Shown one piece after another: positions 13,039-20,510 of a stretch of 32,994 bases of DNA. A program made the position numbers and the translations under genes. The notes beneath the pieces were generated by a model. The model did no database searches and was not told the origin of the DNA. It saw nothing but the letters and a program-made list of their open reading frames with translations. Position 1 is the first letter of the stretch. Each line of letters starts with the position of its first letter. The DNA is from Bacteroidales bacterium UBA1458 (lineage in GTDB: Bacteria; Bacteroidota; Bacteroidia; Bacteroidales; VadinHA17): NCBI GenBank assembly GCA_002325785.1, contig DCSU01000028.1, positions 544 to 33,537 on the forward strand, given 5' to 3'.

Positions 13039-14709
13039 ATGAAAAGAATAATATTACTTGCATTCTGCCTGGGGCTTATTCAGTCCGGCATTGCATCAGG
13101 GCAGAAGGATGGGAGAGAGACTACAGGAAAAGATGCTAACACTGTCACCGTTTCAACAGTTCCTGAGACAGAATCATTGACAGCCAAGTGGATAGAGGGT
13201 TTCCGTAATGGAAATCCCGGCACGGAGGTGAGAATTGTGCCTTCTGGACAAAATGCAGATGCTGAAATCCGCTTCCTGACAGACCACTCTGCCGGTTCCG
13301 CAGGAGAAAAAGCTGACTGGCATGTAATTGTCGGCCGCGAGGTGATAGTCCCGGTAACCGGTACCGCCAACCGCTATCTTACAGAGATTCAAAGTGCAGG
13401 TTTCTCTCCTGAGAAATTCCTTATGATATTATCCTCTGAGGGGAATCTCTACTGGGGCCAGCTCCTCTACAGTGAAAACAATGTCCCGGTCTCAGCCTGG
13501 ATGCTCGATGATGAATCGGTCTCACAAGCTCTTTCACGTTTCACAGGCACAGAGCCCGGCCTTATTAAAGCATCTATAGTCGAATCACCTGATGAGCTGA
13601 TTGCTCAAGTGAAAAGTAACCCTGATGCCATGGCCTTCTGCAGGCTGTCAGATATTACTGACGCGACCGGAATGTCAATTTTGCCTGGTATAGCCATTAT
13701 ACCTGTTGACATTAATAACAATGGCCTGTCAGAATATTTTGAACAGTTCTATTCCGACTACAGCAGCTTTAGCCGGGGCGTTTACATTGGCAAATACCCG
13801 AAAGCACTCTGCAACAACATTTATGCTGTCGCGGAAACAGTTCCGGCACCGGGAGCTCAGTCGGACCTTGTCAGGTATATCCTTGCCGATGGTCAGCGAT
13901 ACGTGGCAGGCGCGGGCTTTAGCCCACTTGCCCGCGGGGAAGGCATTGCCAGGAGTGAAACCATGGTGACTGATCAGACCATAATCACTGCCGGCAGCGA
14001 TGGAACTTCGCCACTCAGGGGATGGCTTTGGGTGATTGCGGTAATTGTGGCGGTATCAGCTGTTGCGATTGCCATGTACTACATTACCCGTGCAGTTGCA
14101 GAAGTGCCCGTTGCCCCGGTCAGGTCTCATATGTCTGCCTTCAGCCTGAAATCGCTCGTTACCCCGGCCGGGATCCTTTTTGATAAAGGCCATACATGGG
14201 CTTTCATGGAGCGAAACGGAATCGTAAAGGTTGGAATTGATGATTTCCTTCAGCATATCACAGGCCCCATAACAAGAGTGAAAATGAAGTCGCCCGGTGA
14301 GAAAGTCCGCAAGGGAGAATATGTCCTCTCCCTCATCCAGAAGGGTAAGCAGCTGAATATTAAATCCCCGGTCAGCGGAACGATAGTAACCAGGAATGAA
14401 CGACTCCTGGGCGATAGTGACATTGTAAACAGCTCGCCGTATGATGAGGGCTGGATTTACGCCATCGAACCTGAGAACTGGGAGAAAGATTCCCGCCTCC
14501 TGAACTTAGCCGGTAAATACGCTGACTACCTGAAGGAGGAATTTGCCAGAATCAGGGACCTCCTGTCAGTGATGCCCGGAATCAATGATGTCAGATATGC
14601 CCATGTGGTTCTCCAGGACGGTGGTGAGTTAAAGGACGGGCTGCTGGAGGAGTTCGGACCTGAAATATGGGAGGAGTTCCAGGCGAGGTTCCTTGAGATG
14701 CCGCGCTGA
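13039..14709 (+). CDS. Membrane fusion protein: PstS-like binding domain, one helix, glycine-cleavage-H-like domain
   Basis: 556 residues. Signal peptide about 1-20; residues 35-300 resemble the phosphate-binding PstS fold (VPETESLTAKWIEGF, then DAMAFCRLSDI, then VRYILADGQRYVAGAGFSPL); transmembrane helix about 328-350; cytoplasmic part 355-556. Residues 384-480 align with glycine-cleavage H protein: GHTWAFMERNGIVKVGI, GEKVRKGEYVL, SPVSGTIV and PYDEGWIYAIEP. Counting back from SPVSG, the lipoyl-lysine position falls on Gly436, with Lys435 and Lys437 on each side, so lipoylation is uncertain. A helical tail follows. I infer a receptor that passes ligand binding outside to an H-like domain inside. 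The next genes encode a sensor kinase and sigma-54 regulator. No ABC permease genes accompany it, so a phosphate uptake role is unlikely. Domain calls are by eye. Confidence 0.72.
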   Translation: MKRIILLAFCLGLIQSGIASGQKDGRETTGKDANTVTVSTVPETESLTAKWIEGFRNGNPGTEVRIVPSGQNADAEIRFLTDHSAGSAGEKADWHVIVGREVIVPVTGTANRYLTEIQSAGFSPEKFLMILSSEGNLYWGQLLYSENNVPVSAWMLDDESVSQALSRFTGTEPGLIKASIVESPDELIAQVKSNPDAMAFCRLSDITDATGMSILPGIAIIPVDINNNGLSEYFEQFYSDYSSFSRGVYIGKYPKALCNNIYAVAETVPAPGAQSDLVRYILADGQRYVAGAGFSPLARGEGIARSETMVTDQTIITAGSDGTSPLRGWLWVIAVIVAVSAVAIAMYYITRAVAEVPVAPVRSHMSAFSLKSLVTPAGILFDKGHTWAFMERNGIVKVGIDDFLQHITGPITRVKMKSPGEKVRKGEYVLSLIQKGKQLNIKSPVSGTIVTRNERLLGDSDIVNSSPYDEGWIYAIEPENWEKDSRLLNLAGKYADYLKEEFARIRDLLSVMPGINDVRYAHVVLQDGGELKDGLLEEFGPEIWEEFQARFLEMPR

Positions 14710-14824
14710 CCGGGCAACGGTTACAGAGTCATTATCGCTTCTTTCTCTGAATAGCAGTATTTTTTGTACATTGTAGAAAATTTACACACTCTTTGCCTCT
14801 CTCCTCTCCGGTACGAGTTGGGAA

Positions 14825-16531
14825 ATGCAAAGAGTTGTTTTACAACTAAACGCGCCTGCTATGGCAAGATCCGGTGACAATAAGGCTCCCGGCAGAAGGT
14901 GGTTGACACGCTTTCCCGGGTTCCTCAGGCTCAGATCAACTATCTACGGAAGAGTGGTAGGCATAATCACACTCTCGGCCGTAGTCCTGTTTATCGCCTT
15001 CAGTTTGATCTTCAGAACCGTATATGTTAATTATTTCAACACTGTCCTCAGACAGAACGGTAATAATGTTGGAGCCATAGTTGAGGGATCCCTTTACAAA
15101 TCCATGCTTGAGAATGACAAAAGCACACTGCATAGCACTCTGGACATCATCAATAACATGCCCGGGATTGACGACGTGAATCTGTATGATCAGAATGAGA
15201 ACCTGGCATATTCGTCCTTCGCCGCTGAAACAGAAAGCCACAGCAATCCCGACTGCATATCATGCCACACCAATCTCAGCGAGATGTTCTCCAGGAAAGA
15301 GCGAAGCTACATGATTATCGATGAGAAGAGCGATTGCAGCATGAATCCCAACAGGCCTGGACAGAGGCACATGCTCATCAGGAGACCCATCCTCAATGAA
15401 ATGTCATGTTATACCGCCTCATGCCATGCCCACAGTGAGAATGACGAAGTTCTGGGTTCACTGATAATCAGGATGCCCCTTAAAGACCTCGACAATGCCC
15501 TGCACAAATCATCCGTCGAATTTCTCCTGATGGCCATGATACTTACAGCCATAGTTGTCTCAATGCTTATATTCTTTACCCGGAAGCGGATAAAGGACCC
15601 CCTTAACAGCATTATTAAAGCCAGTGAGGCAGTCTCTGCCGGTGAGATAAGCACAAGACTTGATATTAAGCCGGACCTGCTTGATGATATGAAGATGGTC
15701 TCGCAGGCTTTCAACAACATGCTTGACCACATTGACAGGGCCGCCGATGAGCTTGAAAACTGGTCTAAACAACTTGAATACAAGGTGCAGAAAAAGTCAG
15801 AAGAGCTCTCTGAAGCTCAGAATGAACTGATCAACGTTGAAAGGATCGCTTCCCTCGGCAAGCTGTCGGCTTCTGTGGCCCATGAGATAAATAACCCCCT
15901 GTCCGGCATATTAATCTACACAAAACTCGTATACAAACAACTTGACAATCAAGATATCACCACTGAAAAGAGGGAAAATATGCTCAGGCAGCTTAAGGTG
16001 ATTGAGACCGAGACCAAACGGTGCGGCGACATAGTGAAAGGTCTTCTTGACTTCTCCCGCAAAGACCAGGATGACTTTGAAGAGAAGCACCTTCATGAGG
16101 TACTGCAGGGGACTTATGACCTGATGATGCACCATATCAGGATTGCCAATATCACCTTTCTCACAGACCTCTCAGCCCGGGCTGACATTATATTCTGCAG
16201 TCCCAACCAGATAAAGCAGGCATGCATCGCTCTGCTGGTGAATGCATCAGAGGCGGTAACCGAAAATGGTGAGATAATGATGAGAACCGTAAATCCCGAC
16301 AGCGACACCATACGGATCGAGATAACCGACAATGGTTCAGGCATTTCTCCCGATGACATTCCACATATATTCGAGCCCTTCTTCTCTACAAAGCGTGAGG
16401 CCAGGGGGATTGGGCTGGGCCTCCCCATCGTTCACGGAATTGTACAGAACCACAATGGAAAGGTAGAGATAGACTCCGTGGTAGGCAGGGGAACAACTAT
16501 ATCAATGATTTTTCCTTTAAGAAAAGTATAA
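14825..16531 (+). CDS. Sensor histidine kinase with extracytoplasmic heme-type cysteine motifs
   Basis: 568 residues. Transmembrane helix about 44-68, extracytoplasmic domain 69-232, second helix about 233-251, HAMP about 252-305, coiled linker, HisKA with phospho-acceptor His353 in SVAHEINNPLSGILIY, and ATPase domain with N-box ALLVNASEAV, DNGSGISPDDIPHIFEPFF and GIGLGLPIVHGIV. The outer domain has CISCH (Cys144, Cys147, His148), a c-type heme motif, and CYTASCH (Cys195, Cys200, His201), a Cx4CH variant. These suggest one or two bound hemes and sensing of redox state or a gas, though metal binding is the alternative. A second start at Met13 is possible. The 115-base gap from the fusion gene shows no clear promoter. 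The response regulator follows after nine bases. Confidence 0.88.
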   Translation: MQRVVLQLNAPAMARSGDNKAPGRRWLTRFPGFLRLRSTIYGRVVGIITLSAVVLFIAFSLIFRTVYVNYFNTVLRQNGNNVGAIVEGSLYKSMLENDKSTLHSTLDIINNMPGIDDVNLYDQNENLAYSSFAAETESHSNPDCISCHTNLSEMFSRKERSYMIIDEKSDCSMNPNRPGQRHMLIRRPILNEMSCYTASCHAHSENDEVLGSLIIRMPLKDLDNALHKSSVEFLLMAMILTAIVVSMLIFFTRKRIKDPLNSIIKASEAVSAGEISTRLDIKPDLLDDMKMVSQAFNNMLDHIDRAADELENWSKQLEYKVQKKSEELSEAQNELINVERIASLGKLSASVAHEINNPLSGILIYTKLVYKQLDNQDITTEKRENMLRQLKVIETETKRCGDIVKGLLDFSRKDQDDFEEKHLHEVLQGTYDLMMHHIRIANITFLTDLSARADIIFCSPNQIKQACIALLVNASEAVTENGEIMMRTVNPDSDTIRIEITDNGSGISPDDIPHIFEPFFSTKREARGIGLGLPIVHGIVQNHNGKVEIDSVVGRGTTISMIFPLRKV

Positions 16532-16540
16532 GTCGAAGCC

Positions 16541-17881
16541 ATGGCAGAAAAGATTTCCATACTTATAGTAGACGATGAGGAATCCGTCAGGGATTCCCTG
16601 CTGAACTGGTTCATCGAGGACGGATATCATGTGGAGTGCGCCGAAAATGCCAAAAAGGCACTGCACCTTCTGGAGGACCGGGAGTTTGATATTATCCTTG
16701 CAGACATCAAGATGCCGGGTATGGACGGGATGGAGATGCACAGGCGGATAAAAGCCCTGAACAGGGATTCCATTGTGATCATCATGACCGCCTTCGCCTC
16801 CGTTGACACTGCGGTACAGGCACTGAAAGACGGAGCCTTTGATTACGTCACCAAGCCATTTGACCCTGATGATCTGTCGCACCTGATACGCAACGCTGCG
16901 GCCCAGATATCACTCAGAACAGAAAATGAAGCCCTCAAAAGCAGGGTCATAACACTTGAGGATATAGATGACCTCATCGGTAAAAGTGAGGCTATAAAAA
17001 ACGTACTGAAGCAAGTTGAGAGTGTAGCCCAGTCAAACTCATCGGTAATCATTACTGGTGAAAGCGGCACCGGTAAAGAGCTTGTAGCCAGGGCCATTCA
17101 CTCAAACTCCTCACGTAAATATTTCCCTCTGATAAGTGTACACTGCGGCGCCCTGACCGAAAGTCTGCTCGAGAGCGAATTGTTCGGGCATGAAAAAGGG
17201 GCATTTACAGGGGCCACCTTTAACCGCAAGGGCAGGTTTGAAATGGCCGACGGGGGCACAATCTTCCTTGACGAGATAGCCACCATATCACCGAAGATGC
17301 AGATTGAACTGCTGAGGGTACTGGAGACGAAGAGCTTTGTAAGGGTTGGCGGAAACAGGGAGATATCATCCGATTTCAGGGTCATTTGTGCAACCAACAG
17401 GGATCTTAAGAGTATGGTTCAGAGCGGCACCTTCCGTGAGGATCTTTATTACAGGCTGAATGTTGTAAACATTACCGTGCCTCCGTTGCGTGAGCGTACT
17501 GACGACATACCTCTGCTTGTCAACCACTTCATCAGAAAATACTGCACCTCTATGAGTCGTGACATGATCACCATTGAGCCGGCGGCACTTAAACAGCTTG
17601 AACAGTTTGAGTTTCCGGGAAATGTACGTGAGCTCGAGAACATGATTGAGCGTGCCATTGTCATTGGTAACGGTAAGGAGATAAAACTAAAGGACCTCCC
17701 TATGGGTAAAGAGGCCATTAGTAATTCGGTTGAGAGCCTTGAGGAACTTGAAAAGAGGCATATTGAGCTGATTCTCAAAAAGTATGAATGGAATATTTCA
17801 CGCACGGCCAGGGCCCTGAACATCGACAGAGTTACACTCTACAACAAAATCAGGAAGTATAATCTGAAGCAGAAGGAGTAA
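16541..17881 (+). CDS. NtrC-family sigma-54-dependent response regulator
   Basis: 446 residues in the standard order: receiver domain with acidic pair Asp11-Asp12 and phospho-acceptor Asp55 (LADIKMPGMDG), Thr84 and Lys105; AAA+ domain with Walker A GESGTGKE (173-180), the sigma-54 contact loop GAFTGA (220-225) and Walker B GTIFLDEI (239-246); C-terminal Fis-type helix-turn-helix (WNISRTARALNIDRVTLYNKIRKY). It is phosphorylated presumably by the kinase encoded nine bases upstream and then opens sigma-54 promoters. Likely targets include the operon's own first gene, whose upstream region has a sigma-54-like sequence. All catalytic residues appear intact. Confidence 0.95.
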   Translation: MAEKISILIVDDEESVRDSLLNWFIEDGYHVECAENAKKALHLLEDREFDIILADIKMPGMDGMEMHRRIKALNRDSIVIIMTAFASVDTAVQALKDGAFDYVTKPFDPDDLSHLIRNAAAQISLRTENEALKSRVITLEDIDDLIGKSEAIKNVLKQVESVAQSNSSVIITGESGTGKELVARAIHSNSSRKYFPLISVHCGALTESLLESELFGHEKGAFTGATFNRKGRFEMADGGTIFLDEIATISPKMQIELLRVLETKSFVRVGGNREISSDFRVICATNRDLKSMVQSGTFREDLYYRLNVVNITVPPLRERTDDIPLLVNHFIRKYCTSMSRDMITIEPAALKQLEQFEFPGNVRELENMIERAIVIGNGKEIKLKDLPMGKEAISNSVESLEELEKRHIELILKKYEWNISRTARALNIDRVTLYNKIRKYNLKQKE

Positions 17882-17902
17882 CTGCCAAAGGTTTCCGGCT
17901 CA

Positions 17903-18442
17903 TTGAAAGAGAACAGCATCATATTGCTTTCGTGCGGTTCATTCGAGAAGAAATTTCTTGGAAGGATCGTGCTATCAGCCGAGGCGGAATTCCGTCTCCC
18001 GGTAACCACAGAGGAGTGCCGGATGGATATTGATCCCTATTACAATCCGGGAAGGAGACAGTATGACGGCAACAGGCTGCTTCATGATCTGCCGCTCTGT
18101 ACCGCGGGCGAATACAGAAAACTGCTGGGTCTGTTCACCGTTGACCTCTTTATTCCCATTCTCACCTACATATTCGGACAGGCCATGCTGAACCATCAGG
18201 CCGCAATTGTCTCTGTTTATCGTCTCAGGAACGAACTGTACGGCATGAAGCAGGATGAAGATCTGCTTATTTCAAGGACGGTCAAGGAGGTTATTCATGA
18301 ACTCGGCCACACATTCGGACTGATTCACTGTCATGTACCGACATGTGTCATGCGGTCAAGCACCTACGTTGAAGACATTGACCAGAAGAGTAGTAACCTC
18401 TGTGCCCGATGCCGGTCCCTGTTTGAAGAGCTGCAAAAATGA
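17903..18442 (+). CDS. Archaemetzincin-type zinc metalloprotease
   Basis: 179 residues, typical of bacterial and archaeal archaemetzincin. The metzincin site HELGHTFGLIHC is complete (three zinc-binding histidines and the catalytic glutamate). The family's second metal site is also present: HCHVPTCVM, then CARC about 17 residues later, giving four cysteines. No signal peptide, so it is cytoplasmic. The only near start codon is TTG 17903 (KENSIILLS follows); a CTG at 17882 is in frame directly after the stop of the response-regulator gene, which shares this frame. The 21-base gap places it in the operon. The physiological substrate of archaemetzincins is unknown; a role in processing the sensory proteins is speculation. 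Confidence 0.88.
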   Translation: MKENSIILLSCGSFEKKFLGRIVLSAEAEFRLPVTTEECRMDIDPYYNPGRRQYDGNRLLHDLPLCTAGEYRKLLGLFTVDLFIPILTYIFGQAMLNHQAAIVSVYRLRNELYGMKQDEDLLISRTVKEVIHELGHTFGLIHCHVPTCVMRSSTYVEDIDQKSSNLCARCRSLFEELQK

Positions 18443-18446
18443 AAAA

Positions 18447-18474
18447 GGGTGCTCATAATGGTAATGAGTCACCC
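18447..18474 (-). terminator. Rho-independent terminator of the exported-protein pair
   Basis: GGGTG-CTCAT and ATGAG-T-CACCC form a 10-bp stem with one bulged base. On the minus strand it is followed by five Ts, so it terminates the gene at 18497-18940. It lies between convergent genes and may also slow plus-strand transcription from the archaemetzincin gene. Confidence 0.75.
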
Positions 18475-18496
18475 TAATCATAAAATTATCAGGTCT

Positions 18497-18940
18497 CTAC
18501 TTTGCCTTGAACCCAAACATGATAGCTACACATCCGCTGGCGGGGAGCTGATCACGTGTGCCAAAGGTTGTCACCTTGACAACAATCTTCAGCTGCTGGC
18601 TCGACTCCAGTTTGAAGTCCCAGATGTTGGTAAGCGCCCCCTCTTTGTTTGAATAGAGCACCTTCCCGGTGGCATCCATTACCGTAAACTCTACCGGTGG
18701 CAGGCCGTCAGCTCCGCATATGGCAAGACGGTAATCAAGATCTGAATAGAAGGTCTTGTAGAGCTCAGCCTCCTCGCCTTCAACAAGCACGGCAGCATGA
18801 TAGTTGCCGTCATGGAGATAGGCGCCCAGCTCTTTCTTGCAGAGCGATTTGGCAAATCCCTTGCACTGTGCGGCTGCTTCACCCGGACCCAGCAGGGAGA
18901 GGAGCACTGTTATCAGTAAAGTCTGTATAAGCTGTCTCAT
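18497..18940 (-). CDS. Exported protein of unknown function
   Basis: 147 residues with a clear signal peptide (hydrophobic core TLLITVLLSLL, cleavage probably after AAAQ at residue 25). The mature part starts CKGFAKSLCKKELG, has several cysteines, and ends in a strand-rich region (LKIVVKVTTFG, then GCVAIMFGFKAK). I do not recognise a family. It begins six bases after the preceding lipoprotein gene, so the two are cotranscribed, and a good terminator follows. It may be a periplasmic partner of that lipoprotein. Confidence 0.75.
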   Translation of the reverse strand: MRQLIQTLLITVLLSLLGPGEAAAQCKGFAKSLCKKELGAYLHDGNYHAAVLVEGEEAELYKTFYSDLDYRLAICGADGLPPVEFTVMDATGKVLYSNKEGALTNIWDFKLESSQQLKIVVKVTTFGTRDQLPASGCVAIMFGFKAK

Positions 18941-18946
18941 CGGTAT

Positions 18947-19867
18947 CTATTTTACATAAATGTTTCTGATCTCTGCCACCTTATCCTTGATAGCAAGGAA
19001 GGTTTCCGGCTTCAGTTCACTCCTTGCCGAACCAGTAATCTCTGTCACTCCGGTTGTCTCATCATACTCTGCCGATGAGGGAGTCGAGGAACGTTCAATC
19101 CTGTCAAAAAGGGTCTTCAGCTCACGGATGGGCCCTATAAGCTCACGGATGGCTGTGTTGTCATTGTACGTCTCCAGGAGCCGTATTAGGTCATCGACTG
19201 ACATCTTCTGGTCAGCAATGGTTCCCACAAGCTTATTGCCCTTAAAGTTCTTCATTTCAACCATGTTGGTGGAGATGTAAAGCCCCTCAATGAATCCGCC
19301 CGTAATAATCGTAGCTGCAACTGCATGCTGCTCATCATCTTCCAGGTAGGCCTGTGAATTAAGGAAGGTCTCCGAAACAATCTCCATTATCACGTCACGG
19401 TTGTTGATATTCTGCTCAAGTCTCTCTATGGTAGTTTCATCAATGGCATCAATTATCCCCAGTCCGGTAGCCATGTCTTCGGCAGCCTCCATGTAGTTGA
19501 TCAGCAGTGATGTCTCATCATACATACTTGCAAAGCTGAGATCACAGACAAAAATCCCGAGGTTCAGGGCCATGCTCTTGCTTGTGGTGTAATTGCTTTT
19601 ATTCTCCACCGGGTTCAGCAGCATAGCATCAAACTTTGCCCCTGCTTCCTTGATCAGCTGAGCTACCTCAAGCGGGGTGGGCAGGGCATTGAACACCTTC
19701 TCAGCATTCTTTATCTGCTCCATCGTCTGCTCATCGGCACTGACGGTCTCCTCCGTGTCCTTTGTCCCTTCTCCCTTGGTTTTACCTTTACAGGATGTTG
19801 CAACCAGACAGATCGAGAGTGCTGACACTCCCAGGATCAGTGGCAGAATTTTAAGCTTACTGTTCAT
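18947..19867 (-). CDS. Predicted lipoprotein of unknown function
   Basis: 306 residues. The N-terminus has a hydrophobic segment ending in ATSC (Cys26), a Bacteroidota-style lipobox, followed by a charged, low-complexity linker (KGKTKGEGTKDTEETVSADE). The rest is mostly helical and acidic, with no catalytic motif I recognise. It is the first gene of a two-gene operon with the 147-residue exported protein. It is divergent from the gene at 19987; the 119-base gap includes long T runs. Probably anchored to the inner or outer membrane facing the periplasm. Confidence 0.78.
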   Translation of the reverse strand: MNSKLKILPLILGVSALSICLVATSCKGKTKGEGTKDTEETVSADEQTMEQIKNAEKVFNALPTPLEVAQLIKEAGAKFDAMLLNPVENKSNYTTSKSMALNLGIFVCDLSFASMYDETSLLINYMEAAEDMATGLGIIDAIDETTIERLEQNINNRDVIMEIVSETFLNSQAYLEDDEQHAVAATIITGGFIEGLYISTNMVEMKNFKGNKLVGTIADQKMSVDDLIRLLETYNDNTAIRELIGPIRELKTLFDRIERSSTPSSAEYDETTGVTEITGSARSELKPETFLAIKDKVAEIRNIYVK

Positions 19868-19962
19868 AATGATTGTTTTTTTTAGAGTTCACAGGCATAC
19901 ATCCGACCAAATTACCACTTTTTTTTTTATAATCAAATGTGCCCTTAAGTTATTATTAGACA

Positions 19963-19970
19963 TAATTTTG
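19963..19970 (+). promoter_or_regulatory. -7 box for the gene at 19987
   Basis: TAATTTTG matches TAnnTTTG; the predicted start is only about 10 bases before the ATG. A weak TGTG lies 21 bases upstream. Confidence 0.45.
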
Positions 19971-19986
19971 TTCCAAATTTTCCAAC

Positions 19987-20502
19987 ATGATAAAGTCAGA
20001 TAAAAAACTTGCGGAGCTTAATAAAATACTCACCAACGGAAAGTATAACGAGATTAATGCCCGTATTAGTATACTCAGGGCCGAAGAACCTTTTAAGGGA
20101 GCAATCAGGTTGCTGGCCCGTTTCTATGATGAGACCGGGAAAGACGAACTGAAACTCATCATTTCGGCTTTCTTCAATGATCTAAAGGAGAGATCAGGCC
20201 AGGCTGAAGTGATTGAGGCCTTAGGCTCTGTCGTCAACCCTGCATCCAAAGCCATGCTTGCCTCCTCCTGCTGGCAGTCGGGACTCGATTACTCCGGGTA
20301 CGCCGTGGAGCTGGCCGATACCTTTATAGCTGGCGACTATCTTACATCACTCGAATGTTTCACCGTGCTCGATAACTGCTCTGCATCTCTGAATGACAGA
20401 GACAGGGCAGAGATTATCTTTCGCCTTCAGAATGAAAAAGTGAAATTTGACCCTCCCAAACAGAAACTGGCTATGGAACTGATTACTGTAATGAAAGGAT
20501 GA
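19987..20502 (+). CDS. Cytoplasmic helical protein of unknown function
   Basis: 171 residues, no signal peptide or membrane helix. The sequence reads as successive helix pairs (for example EINARISILRAEEPFKGAIRLLARFYDET, then AEVIEALGSVVNPASKAMLASSCWQSGLDYSGYAVELAD), suggesting an alpha-alpha or HEAT-like scaffold. No catalytic motif. It stands alone between a divergent lipoprotein gene and the convergent DHOD-like gene, whose stop is eight bases away. Reality is supported by length, codon use like its neighbours and a -7 box directly upstream. Confidence 0.72.
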   Translation: MIKSDKKLAELNKILTNGKYNEINARISILRAEEPFKGAIRLLARFYDETGKDELKLIISAFFNDLKERSGQAEVIEALGSVVNPASKAMLASSCWQSGLDYSGYAVELADTFIAGDYLTSLECFTVLDNCSASLNDRDRAEIIFRLQNEKVKFDPPKQKLAMELITVMKG

Positions 20503-20510
20503 CCAGGATG

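Noticed and set aside
14190..14480. The H-like domain as a working glycine-cleavage H protein with gcvT of this window
   Set aside because: It is part of a membrane receptor, lacks lysine at the lipoyl position, and lies more than 11 kb from gcvT in a signalling operon.
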